Assembly: GCA_944548615.1 (NCBI GenBank)
Contig: OX155953.1
Location: forward strand, 551,501 to 615,500
DNA: 64,000 nt
From: Micropterix aruncella
Taxonomy: Eukaryota > Arthropoda > Insecta > Lepidoptera > Micropterigidae
Direction of reading: 5' to 3'
Shown: positions 45,338 through 55,042 of the stretch, in pieces
Layout: the number at the start of each line of letters is the position of its first letter
How positions within the stretch are numbered: position 1 is the first letter of the stretch
Made by a program: the position numbers and the translations under genes
The notes under the pieces: model-generated
Told to the model about the DNA's origin: nothing
The model's database searches: none
The model's input: the letters and a program-made list of their open reading frames with translations, nothing else

Positions 45338-47076
45338 CCCATTAAAACCTGCCCATAGATCGGCTCGTACGATTTTGATGACATTTTGATATGTGTATCC
45401 AGGGGACCATAGAAGTTGACAGCAAAAAAATTTTTTTTTCCTGTCGACACACCTGATATATGACATGGGTATTTAAATACCTGACAGGCATTGGTGTGTT
45501 AGTTTTGGCGACTGGCATAAATCACCTACACTTGGGTGGATTGCCATATAATAATAAAGAAGAAGAAGTAGTAACTGCTTTCACTTTGATAAATCTTTTA
45601 AAAAATACCGTGTGCATTTTAAGGTTATTATTTGTAAAAAGAACAACCTGACAGCGTTGATTCGTAAAGATTTAGTATGATTAGTCGAAAGAAAGTTCTT
45701 ACTTCTACCGAGCTGCAAGCTATTTTGGATAATTGGTCTTATGGAGATTATGATGACGCAATGAGCAATACGCAGACGCCGTTAATATTGTCACAACACT
45801 ACCCGATTAGGTCGATTCTGTTAGTGACAATGAAGAATTAGACGACAATTTGCAATTGTTGCACGATGAACTGCAGATGCCTGGTGAGATTGCCGGACAA
45901 TTCGAAATCGAATGTAATTACGATGATACGAACGAACACATGCTATCGGGCTGTGGGAATGATGACACAGATGTCGTAAATGAACACAACCTTGAACAAG
46001 AAGAACTAGATGGTACGCCAGTGGCTTCAACATCTAGTGGTCGTGGCCGTAAATCAACACTGAAATCAAGGAAGGCATCGAAGCGATCCCTCATCGATGA
46101 AGCAATAAAACCAAAATGGTCTCGGTTGCAAAATTATCAATTCGATAAGATTTCATTCGATAATACGGCCACTTCATACAAATCGTTGTATCAACAGATT
46201 GGTGCCATGAATCCTGTGCAGCGTTGGGAAATATTCATCGACGTGGACGTGTTGAACCTGTTGGTCACTTCCACCAACCAATATGCTGCGGCCAACAATT
46301 GTCCATTATTCATTGCATCAATTGGAGAAATGAAAACATTTTTGGGCGTGTTGTATATAACCGGTTACCACACCTTGCCACAAACACATGGTTATTGTCA
46401 TCATCCGGGTAGAACAACAATTATCATCATCCGGGTAGAACGTCAACTTCCGGGGCACAACTGGTAATGCGTTACGATTGTATCGGTCATTTTATCGGAA
46501 AACTCAATACACGTCGCCGTTGTCCCGCAATGCGGTGGTAAAACTGAATATGGTTGCTTGAAGGGCAAGGCTAACTTGCAACCCGCTCCTTGCTTCCTGG
46601 ATTACCACAACGGTGTTGCATCAGATAATATGAAGATTGCTAAGGCTAAATAACATATCTCTTTATGTTTCCTCAAGAAAATAAAAACAATTCAGATTTA
46701 AATGAGCTTTTATTCACTCCAAAAGATGGTTTTTCACATTGCAAAAAATAGATATTTTTGTTATACACCATGGACTGTTGGGTATTTAAAGTACCATTTT
46801 CATTAGACCGGGTTTTTATATAAAATAAATAGATTTCATTATTTAGCAGCACTTTTCCTAAGCATTTCCAAACAAAAAAAAGCGCGACTTTTACCTGTAA
46901 AATAACAAAGGTAAACCGCTAAAAATTATACTGTTCTATTATTTATTTTTTAGGCCCATTCTGTGCCTTTACAAAAACAAACAAAATGCAGCGATATCTC
47001 TCACCTATTCCACGCTAGATTTTTTTTGGTGTCAACATTTTTTTGGGTATTTAAATACCCAGTAGGCTGGAATGGG
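45338..47076 (+). mobile_element. piggyBac-like DNA transposon, internally deleted
   Basis: TTAA flanks both ends (45334-45337 and 47077-47080). The ends are inverted: CCCATTAAAACCTGCCC and CCCATTCCAGCCTACTGGG. A GGTATTTAAATACC palindrome occurs near each end (45467 and 47046), with a variant at 46779. It encodes the N-terminal part of a piggyBac-type transposase and has lost the catalytic core. Length 1739 bp against the ~2.3-2.6 kb usual for full elements. Confidence 0.85.
45838..46467 (+). pseudogene. piggyBac-like transposase, N-terminal fragment
   Basis: The frame from 45850 encodes an acidic N-terminus (NEHNLEQEELDGTPVAST), a basic linker (GRGRKSTLKSRKASKRS) and the start of the transposase domain: SYKSLYQQIGAMNPVQRWEI, FIDVDVLNLLVTSTNQYAAA and SIGEMKTFLGVLYITGYHTL. 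After HGYCHHPG the text duplicates 'attatcatcatccgggtagaac', then shifts to a more distal piece (RLYRSFYRKTQYTSPLSRNA). The catalytic Asp residues are not present. The enzyme would cut and paste at TTAA. Confidence 0.75.
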
Positions 47077-47080
47077 TTAA

Positions 47081-47954
47081 GAACAAACATTATTATAGCG
47101 AAAAACATAGCTCTATGCATATAAATATGCTAGCATATCCGAATGAGACGAAATCGCACAACCAACTAGACTTAGAAGCTCTGTCTCTGGCTGTGCTGTG
47201 TTATACCAACTGTATTTTTGTAACTCGCGAACTGACAAAGTGTAACAGAAATTCCATATTTCTAAATCTAACAAATGTGTTGTTTACACAAATTAAAGTA
47301 AAATTTAAAGAAGATAAAAAATATGTATGCAATTATTTAAGTAATTTATAATAGCTTCAAAAATCATTGATAATTAGAAAATAATGTAATAATGAAAATT
47401 GCTGATCAAATAAAGAGCGGAATGGCTATAACCATAATTATCACAGTAATTGTGTAATTAAAATAGATAATCGTACAATAAAAGTGTAAAAGTTAAAAAT
47501 AATTAAACAAATCTAGCAATAGAGCCTTCATTGTTAAAATAAAAAATTACGCTCTTTCGTAAATGTAAACTAACAGGAATTTCCATTTGTTTTACATTGT
47601 GATACTCTTGAAATTAATAATTCAGCATTATCTGAGTCTCTTGTTATATACTGGATTCTTGACTAAGCCATTCTTTGGTGAAGGAAACTGTTGCCGATTA
47701 AGATGTGGGTCAAATTTATTTCTGGTATAGTGTTGATGGAAATCGCTATTCGCCGGGTCTCTCTATATATGTTTACGAGCGAATATAATATTTTGTTGGA
47801 TGTAGCGAGTACATCGTTATGATTCCCGACTCCGTGGAAAACGGCTTACACAAAGTTCTTGGAGAAGATCTGTATAGACTGCGTACAGCCCTTTTCTGAA
47901 GGATAAGAATTCTCATCGAATTTGCTGCCAACACCAAGAACATTAGGCCATATA
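47081..47954. other. Spacer, a small open frame without recognised motif
   Basis: 47115-47351 is open for 78 codons and rather protein-like at first (NETKSHNQLDLEALSLAVLC), conceivably the end of the copia relic, but it cannot be supported. 47644-47668 contains the word shared inverted with 15349. Confidence 0.35.
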
Positions 47955-48504
47955 AATTTTTTTTTTTAATTTTTTTTTTAGTAACACATTTAGTAAAAAA
48001 ATAATGTCATATTTGATTAAGATGTTAGCAAGAAATTGATGCGACATTATTTTTAATGATTGACACAGTCGCCTAACTAGGCCTAGGCCTGTTCTAAGGC
48101 AGACTTTTAATGACGATATTAAGTGTGCACTGTCAACTTAAACTATAGTTAGCACTTATTTTTAAATCGACAAATATAAAACTACAAATATTTACGCATG
48201 TACAAATGTGGATAGATACTTATATACATCTATAGATAAAATATATATCCATATATACACACATACACATACATATATTTATACGAAAATAATAATAAAA
48301 CCAAAATAAATAAAAATAAAAACTAAAATAATATACATATGAATCGGTTATTTGAAAAAGGGCACTTGTCACATTTTTGGCAAAAATTGTTTTTTTACAC
48401 GATTGTGCTATTTTTGAGCCTACGCACATTGTGTGTAAAAATGACACTTGTCCTATGATTATTCCTAGAGATATGGTCAGGTAATTTTCTTCGTTTATTA
48501 CAAA

Positions 48505-48537
48505 GAGGGCACTTGTCCATGGACAAGTGTCCTTTTC
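48505..48537. promoter_or_regulatory. Subterminal palindrome of GGCACTTGTCC words (possible transposase binding site)
   Basis: GGGCACTTGTCC is followed by ATGGACAAGTGTCC, an inverted pair centred on CCATGG. Single copies lie in the inverted repeats and at 48436 and 50955. Variants GGGCACATGTCC, GGGCACATGCGCC and GGGCTCATGTCC occur at 50714, 50746 and 50775. Reiterated words near both ends are commonly bound by the cognate transposase; the function here is inferred. Confidence 0.5.
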
Positions 48538-48683
48538 GCAATATATTTATTATTTTATGTGGCAACATTGTCAGTTGTCAAGATCAGCTGTTATGTTTTT
48601 ACTCTGTGGTGTGGTGTGCGTTTACTCTGTGTCTGTTTTAATTCTTTTATGGTAGGTAACTGCTGAAGAAATTTGTTGCTAAA

Positions 48684-50625
48684 ATGAGTGAGGAAGGGCT
48701 AGAGCAGCGGAAACGAAAGAAAGGAGTTCGACATGACGACGAGTACAAGCGAAATGTTATAAAGAATGCGAAGGTCAAGGGAACGGAACATGTCAATCAT
48801 CGCGGACAGCGAGTTCGTGCCAAGAATGATCACTTTAACCTTATCAGGATCAACTGGTTAGTACACAACCTCCAATCATTATTATGTAGGTAAATATTGT
48901 GTAGTGCATGAGTAATTCACTTTGATGGGGTGCACAAAAGTAATCATAACCTATGTTTGTTACAGTTGCAAGAAACGGTGCTTAGCTAAAATAAATTCGC
49001 CCGATCTTTTGGAAAATGTCCTCATTTCTTTCTACGAACTCAATACAAAGGATCAGCAGGATTTGCATCTGCAGCGAATGATGGAGATTGCAGGAGTAGC
49101 GAGAAAACGCGGCCGAGAAGAAACAATACAAGAAAACCGTAAACCTAAATCAAAAACTGTAAACTACTTTTTGCTAATTGACAGAGAGCGTGTTCCGGTT
49201 TGCAAAACTGCGTTTGTTAATGCGCATAACATAACCAGTAAGAGAGTCCGGCGCATTGCAAATTTGCTAGAACAAGACATTGCTCCACATGATTCACGGG
49301 GCAAAACACCAAGCGCCAATACTATTTCTCAAGAAGTGTGCAGCAAAATTCACGACCACATTGAATCTTTCCCACAAAAAGAGTCACACTACACTACACA
49401 CATAAAAAAGTATCTTAGTGGAGAATTGACAGTAAAGAAAATGTACGAGTTATTTCTCAACGCTTATCCAGATCTCGAAGGAGTTGTCAAATATTCGTTC
49501 TACCGACTGTATTTTAAACGAAATTTCGACTTGAGTTTCGGCCGTCCTGTTAAAGATACGTGCTCAGAATGTGAAGCGCTGGGTAACAAAATTAATAGTG
49601 ATACCCTAAACGACACTGCTAAACGTGTTGCTTCCGCCGAACTTTTGGTGCACAAACATCGCAGTAAGAAGTTTTATACATCAATGAAAAACAGCACAAC
49701 ATTGGCCAAAAATGATGCAAAAATATTAACATTATGCTTTGATTTTATGGCAGTTCTAGATCTACCTAAAATACCAGTACAAGAAGTTTATTACTTCCGG
49801 CAGTTAAGCGTGAACACCTTTGGTATTTATAATACCAAAACCGACAAAGTAACAACGTACGTGTATCACGAAGGCATAGCCAGAAAATCGCCAGATGACG
49901 TGTGTTCATTCATCCTTCACTATTTAAAAAATTTTGTTGACACTGAAGTTAAGGAATTGCACTTATATTGCGATAATTGCTGGGGACAGAATAAGAATCA
50001 TGCCATTGTCAGAATGATGATGTGTTTGACTGAACTAAAAATATTTGAAAAAATAAAACTACACTACCCGATTCGCGGTCATTCATTTTTACCGTGTGAC
50101 CGCGCGTTTGGACTGATAAAAAGAAAACTACGACAACATGACAGATTATACACTGTGGACGAATACATTGAAAAAATAATACTGGCATCATCCAACATTG
50201 AAAATAAATTCACAGTGTTCTTTGTGGACTCGTCTGTTATTCTAGACTTTCAAAACTGGTTTCCAGCATTCTACTACAGGAATAAAAAATCCGAACCAGG
50301 AAATGGACCGATCACAAACTTTACTCTTTCTCGCTACCATTATTTTGAATTTAAATCTAACACGCCTCATGTAATACAAACAAAACAATTTATTGGAGGG
50401 TTAACGAAGGATTATTTCCGCCTACGTAAAGGAAATCGTGCACCTATAACACTGCCAACTGACATCCTGTACAGAAATAAAATTCCCATGCTCGAGGCGA
50501 AAATCACAGACCTGAAAAAACTCTCTCCGTACATTCCTAACAACTGCAAAACATTTTGGGATGATATCTTTGGGTGGCCTACTGAAAATAGGGCAGAACG
50601 AAATAACCGTACTAATCAGCACTAA
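48684..50625 (+). CDS. Putative DDD transposase (DUF7869-like), two exons, ~610 aa
   Basis: Exon 1 is 48684-48856 and exon 2 is 48966-50625, joined by a GT-AG intron at 48857-48965. The junction codon is TGT and the next is TGC, giving INCCKKRCLAKINS, a Cys cluster typical of these proteins. The start context is AAAATG. Exon 1 is strongly basic (EQRKRKKGVRHDDEYKRN). Exon 2 has a helical middle, a CSECEAL cysteine pair near spliced residue 257, and an RNase H-like core: CFDFMAVLDLPKIP (Asp ~317), YCDNCWGQNKNHAI (Asp ~394) and RGHSFLPCDRAFGLIKRK (Asp ~436). This DNCxGQNKN pattern is known to me from arthropod DUF7869 proteins, often linked to transposons. An AATAAA lies near 50643. No stop or frameshift interrupts it. 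Its role is inferred from the surrounding terminal repeats: DNA cleavage and strand transfer. Catalytic assignment of the three Asp is inference. Confidence 0.85.
48857..48965 (+). other. Intron of the DUF7869-like transposase gene
   Basis: GTTAGT at the 5' splice site and TTACAG at the 3' site, 109 bp, phase 2. Splicing merges two frames that are otherwise separated by a stop (TAG, 48886-48892 region) and completes the CC..KKRC cysteine cluster. Confidence 0.75.
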
Positions 50626-51074
50626 ACTTGTAAACTTTTTCTTAATAAATGTTGTAACTATTAATTTTTTTAATTAGATCCCTTCCTTTCCGTGATATAA
50701 ATGTTGTGTTAAAAGGGCACATGTCCTGTAGCTTTAGTGCAAAAAGGGCACATGCGCCTGTTTAGGTGAGAAAGGGCTCATGTCCGAAAATCTAAAATGG
50801 CCGTTTATCAGGCATTTCAGGATTTACACCTATATATTCAGACATGATAATAAAAGGGTGTTTTACCAAACCTCCTTAATTATTTTTAGAATTTTCTGCT
50901 GGTCCAAATAAAAATTATTCAGTTTTTTCCTTCTCCTGTAAAGTTGTCCCGAGTGGACAAGTGCCCTTTTTCAAATAACCGGTTCATATATAAATCAATT
51001 ACATATTGATATAACGCTCACCATTTAAAATTATCATGGAAAAACTAAATACTAAGTACTAAATAATATCATTC

Positions 51075-51196
51075 AAAAGACAACAGTCATCATATTCCCT
51101 AAACCATCCATATCCACCTCCAACAACCAATCGGTTAGAGAATTTTTAAAAGTGGATGTGTTCTCACTACTTTTAATTGCTTCGGGAAGATTGTTA
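51075..51196 (-). pseudogene. C-terminal tail of the nested retroelement beyond the mariner
   Basis: Reading minus strand from the mariner border: Y then NNLPEAIKSSENTSTFKNSL, TDWLLEVDMDGL, to a stop near 51075. With one TA kept, the codons join in frame to GPRM on the far side, matching the family consensus GPRxYNxLP. This shows the two parts were one ORF before the mariner inserted. Confidence 0.8.
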
Positions 51197-51198
51197 TA

Positions 51199-52515
51199 CG
51201 AGGGATGTTTCCAAAGTTCTGGGAATTGTGCTATAATTAAATTACGCAGAACTTATAGGCAATGTTATTGGTGCCAGACAAGTCTTGACATGTTTATGCA
51301 ACTATCTAGTGCAACATTGTTCAGTCTGATTTAGGTGTTCGACTGTTATAGGTGCGTTTTCTAAACACTGTTTTTGTAACCATGGAAGACGCAGCAAAAT
51401 CTCAAAGAGCAATAATTTTCTTTTTGTGGAAAGAAGGTGTGAAAACATCAGAAATTATTCAGCGTCTGCAAGGAGTATTTGGTGAGTCTGCAGAATCCCA
51501 AAGTGCTGTTTATCGGTGGATCGATCGTTTTAAACCCGGTAGAACATCACTAGAAGACGATCCACGCAGTGGGCGCCCAAGCACGTCGGTAAATGAAAGA
51601 AACATTACTGCCGTCGAAGACCTACTGAAAGAGGACAGGCGAATGACTATTCGTCAAATTAGTGTGTGCCTAGGGATAGGTACACGACAAGTTCATAACA
51701 TCTTGCATGATTGTTTGGGTGTTAGAAAGGTTTCGGCTCGCTGGGTGCCAAGGCTGTTGGGAGCAGACCAGAAACTCAATAGGTCTGATACTTGTCGTCA
51801 ACTTCAAGAGCTGTTAGCCCGTTACGGTGATAAATTTTGGCAACGAATAATAACCACTGACGAAACGCGGATTCCTTATTTCAATCCTGAGACCAAAAGT
51901 CAATCCAAAGAATGGCGCAAACCTGAAGAAGGGCCTCCACTTCAGGCGCGTGCAGTTCCGTCTGTTGGAAAGGTAATGCTTACTGTATTCTGGGATTGCT
52001 AAGGAATTATTTTTAAGGATTATCTGGCGAAAGGTACTACAATTAACGCAGAATATTATTCGAATTTATTATCCGGACCACTGCAACAGGCACTTGTTTA
52101 AAAACGGCCTGGAAAGTTGCATAGTCGTCCGTTATTGCAACAGGATAATGCAAGACCACACACTGCAAGAAAAACGAAGGATGTTTTGAACGATTTACGA
52201 TGGGAATTGCTTCCACACCCACCTTATTCCCCGGATCTTGCACCCAGTGATTATCACCTGTTTCCTGATTTGAAAAAACCCTTACGGGGTGTTCGATTTG
52301 AAAGTTTAACTGACGTAAAACGTGCCATAAACAGGTGGATTGAGGAGCCACCGAAAAAGTTCTTTGAGGACGGCTTAAAAGAATAAGTTTATCGTTGGGA
52401 TAAATGTATTAAGTTAAATGGGGATTATGTTGAAAAACTACATTGTAATATTGACGAAAATTAACAAAATAATAAAAATATGGCTAAATTCCCAGAACTT
52501 TGGAAACATCCCTAG
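51199..52515 (+). mobile_element. mariner-type transposon, full length, defective
   Basis: TA flanks both ends (51197-51198, 52516-52517). The terminal inverted repeats read CGAGGGATGTTTCCAAAGTT and (right, reversed) CTAGGGATGTTTCCAAAGTT, then CTGGGAATT in both. Length 1317 bp is standard for mariner. The transposase gene is interrupted by two in-frame stops. It interrupts a retroelement ORF exactly at a TA. Confidence 0.92.
51382..52386 (+). pseudogene. mariner transposase (D,D34D type), inactivated by stops
   Basis: The start is ATG at 51382 (CCATGG context; an upstream Met at 51352 is not needed). The N-terminal helix-turn-helix half reads IIFFLWKEGVKTSEIIQRLQ, VYRWIDRFKPGRTSLEDDPR, SGRPSTSV, with a second HTH (MTIRQISVCLGIGTRQVHNI). 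Catalytic motifs: IITTDETRIPYF (first Asp), LLQQDNARPHTA (second Asp) and YSPDLAPSDYHLF (third Asp). Frame 1 stops at 52002 just after VFWDC. The text then continues in the same frame (GIIFKDYLAKGTTINAEYYS, NLLSGPLQQALV) to a second stop, then to the last block ending at 52386. Cut-and-paste at TA is the family activity; this copy should be inactive. Confidence 0.9.
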
Positions 52516-52516
52516 T

Positions 52517-53461
52517 ACATTCTAGGGCCAATGAACGTGAAATGGCGCTGGCCAAATGTTGTGTAAGATCTTGGCACCATCATATCACCAGTTCTTGTAG
52601 CTCTCGTCTTTCCAACTCGTTGTTGATTATAAGGTGACAGTTTATTTTTAGTATATATTAGGGCCATGCGAACATAAAGCTGTCTTACATCCAAAACCCC
52701 GGACTGGATGTAAAGAGTGTCTGACGGAAATCGATATGGTTTACGTGCGATTATTTTTAAAATACATTTTTGCGCTACTTCTAGAGGGTGTACAGTGGAC
52801 CTTGTACAACCGCCCCATCCTATAATATCATAGCATAGTATTGACTGACACAATGCATAGTATGTAGGTGTTTTTCAGTGTTCCCGGGTCCACAATATCT
52901 CTTATTTCCCTGAATATACATGCAAGTTTACGCACCTTCATCGCCAGCTTATCAATATGTGGTTGCCAACGCATCTTATTGTCGATCGTTATACCCAGCT
53001 ATTGTACCTGTTGTGCTCATTCTAGAGTAGTGCAGTTGCAATGCTGAGTATTTCTGTCGCAGTCATGAATGGTCAGTCTATGGTTTAAATGTGGTTGGCC
53101 TTTACTATTGTTGCTGAATGTAAGGTACTTAGTTTTATGTATGTTCAGGCTAAGTAGAGAATTGTCTAACCATTCATGTAGGTACTTCATTAATACCCTC
53201 ATTGGCTACGGAGAATGTTTCATTCCAGTTATAGCCCTCGAAAATAACGACCGTATCATCGGCGAAGGAAATTGTTTTGCCGACTAGATTAGAGAGTTTG
53301 TTGATGTAAATAAGAAATAAAATGGGCCCGAGAACAGTTCCTTGAGGGACACCATACTGGAGGTGTTCTGGCTTACTGTGTGTATTGTTAACGGTAATAA
53401 TTTGTTTCCTATTTGTCAAATAGCTTGTAAACCAGCCCAGAGTGATACCCCTAAATCCCAC
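52517..53461 (-). pseudogene. RT domain and thumb of the nested retroelement
   Basis: Minus strand from 53461: GITLGWFTSYLTNRKQ, the template-grip motif YGVPQGTVLGPILFLIYIN, then ISFADDTVVIF with the catalytic Asp pair. The thumb follows: WLDNSLLSLNIHKTKYLTF, and a degraded LGI-type stretch near 52990. Then CQSILCYDIIGWGGCTRSTV and TTFGQRHFTFIGPRMY end at the mariner border. Several frameshifts separate the pieces. The N-terminal RT fingers and endonuclease are absent. Continuation beyond the mariner is listed separately. Confidence 0.8.
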
Positions 53462-53639
53462 ATTGCCATCAGAGAACGGAAATAAGCAAATTAAACAGAT
53501 TTTGCAGCCTCAAAGCCGAATAAATTTCTAATCTATTTTTGAAATCTGCACATATTTTTACTAAGTTCTCCTAGGTGATTGGACCATCGTAATTTTTTGG
53601 TGGATCTGTTAACCTAGGAATTTATTAGAAAGGAAGTTT
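53462..53639. other. Spacer between retroelement fragments
   Basis: Nothing recognised; less than 200 bp. Confidence 0.35.
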
Positions 53640-53837
53640 TTCAAACTCGTCTGTTCCAAAAAATGAGGCTATATTTGATGAGTCTAAGGAACTTGCGTAA
53701 TGTGGGTACAATTTGTAAGTAGGACTGTATGAACCCTAGTTCCCTATTCCTAATCCCGCGGTGTTCGAGTTTCTCTATTAGAATTAAATGTTCATCACAA
53801 TTAAAAGCCTCTGAGAGATCACAAAAAATGACAACTC
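53640..53837 (-). pseudogene. Reverse transcriptase fragment (non-LTR)
   Basis: Minus strand: VVIFCDLSEAFNCDEHLILI, then EKLEHRGIRNRELGFIQSYL. This matches the RT motif 'DLSKAFDxVxHxxLLxKLxxxGIRG' (first catalytic Asp in CDLSEAF). It overlaps in domain position with the RT that starts at 53461, so it is a separate copy, cut at its 5' side by the foldback element. Confidence 0.7.
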
Positions 53838-54444
53838 TTTTTTAAGCTATTGCATAGCTTTTATCGCGGGCCTAGGCCAGCGCAGCGACCGAATGAAGAA
53901 ATTTCTTACCGAAAATAATGATTTTAAACTGATAATTACGTCTAAACGAGTACTGCTTACGATTCGAAAAAAATATATGTTAAACAAGAACATTTTCCTA
54001 ATATTCTAAGCTTTGAATATTTTAGATTTTGTTTATGTTGCATAGTGTAATTTCTGAAATTAGGTCTAACCGAACACAAAAACGACTACTACGCAAATAC
54101 TATCTGGCGTATTATTATGAAACCTGCACCATTTTAAAGATAATTTAATTATCTATCTTTTTATCTATCAATTTTTTCGAATAGTCAAAGAATAATATTC
54201 GTTTTTTTTGCTTTATCGAATAAAATTCGTGCGCGGCGCTCTATCGGAAGACGTTTAAATTATTCCGAATCATTTGCTTCCGCAGCCGCAAATGATTCGG
54301 AATAATTTCAACGTTTTCCGATAGAGCGCAGTTATCTGATATCAGAAAAAATAAAATAAATAAAATAAATAAATAATTATAATTGCATAAGTTGTTAAAA
54401 ATGCTATGCAATAGCTTTACCGAGGCAGTCACCGAGTGCCACAC
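53838..54444. mobile_element. Foldback/MITE-like element, copy 1
   Basis: Bounded by AAGCTATTGCATAGC (53844-53858) and its inverse GCTATGCAATAGCTT (54403-54417), with shared flanking text to 'gagtgccacacg'. Near the centre lies a palindrome (54237-54330). The second copy at 55043-55640 is ~95% similar by eye. It has no coding capacity. It contains an AAAT run near 54355-54380. Confidence 0.8.
54237..54330. repeat. Perfect-type palindrome, ~42 bp arms (copy 1)
   Basis: The arm beginning GCGCTCTATCGGAA (54237) runs to AATCATTTGC. After a 10 bp loop (ttccgcagcc) the inverse arm GCAAATGATTCGGAATAATT runs to TAGAGCGC at 54330. Only two or three mismatches. Confidence 0.88.
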
Positions 54445-55042
54445 GTATTTTTTGTTTCTTTCGGGATAGCGCATGACATGAACGGAGTATTGGAGCCTGT
54501 GTTTTTATTGTCCTTGATATTTCTATATTCTTGCTCAAATGCTTTAAGACATCTTGATTTCTGACACTATCAACCTAACGTATACGTAGTATTTTCCGGT
54601 TTGCTCACATTTCGAAGGCTTCATGCTTTATTAACAACGTGTTATTAATAAACATAACATATCTGTTAGTCTGCATAGACTACCAGTTAATTTGAGAGCT
54701 ATCGATTCTCGCTATTATTAAACGCCGACCAGATCTATCTCGCCTGTAATCCTCGCGATCAATCATCTGTTATTTCGCAGTCGGAGGTCGTTTAAGCGGA
54801 TTCGTGTCTAGTTGTGTATCGGGATCGGGTTAATTATTTACATGAAATTTCTACGCAATGAGAAACACGTTCAACGTGCTCGTTGTCAATGTGGGACACG
54901 TCCAACGCGTGCGAAAAATATTAAAATTGCGGGGCTTGGGCAGTGTTATATAATTTGGTATTCGAATTCAACAAAAATCTCTTGTAGAGTGTGTTTCATA
55001 ATTTACATATTTTTATTCCTTGTAAAGTTTAAAAATGTAATG
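54445..55042. other. Unique spacer between the two foldback copies
   Basis: No coding or repeat signal; the open frame at 54812-55123 runs into the second foldback copy and has no motif. Confidence 0.4.

Larger units (their letters stand above)
48341..50985 (+). mobile_element. Intact terminal-inverted-repeat DNA transposon with DUF7869-like transposase (Sola-like candidate)
   Basis: 30 bp terminal inverted repeats (48341-48370, 50956-50985; starting GAATCGGTTATTTG on the left and GAACCGGTTATTTG on the right) differ at one position. ATAT flanks both ends (48337-48340, 50986-50989), compatible with a 4 bp duplication. GGCACTTGTCC-like words are reiterated in both subterminal regions. It carries one intact two-exon gene. 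It sits in the 3' UTR of a dead retroelement, which proves it is a later insertion. The 4 bp target and three-Asp layout would fit the Sola superfamily; this is inference. Confidence 0.85.
47955..53461 (-). mobile_element. CR1/Daphne-like non-LTR retroelement carrying two nested DNA transposons
   Basis: Removing the mariner (51199-52515) and the 2645 bp transposon (48341-50985) leaves a ~1.54 kb minus-strand element. It contains the RT with FADD box (from 53461), thumb, C-terminal tail interrupted exactly at the mariner, and 3' UTR split by the second transposon. The 3' motif CCTTAGAACAGGCCTAGGCC then TAGTTAGGCGAC lies at 48068-48098, and an A-rich tail (plus-strand T runs) at 47957-47982. 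It is 5'-truncated at about 53461. Confidence 0.8.

Noticed and set aside
47115..47351. 78-codon frame possibly the end of a copia polyprotein
   Set aside because: Only a faint resemblance of one stretch; cannot be separated from chance.
54237..54330. microRNA precursor
   Set aside because: The hairpin arms are too long and too perfect for a typical precursor and occur in two mobile copies; more likely foldback structure.
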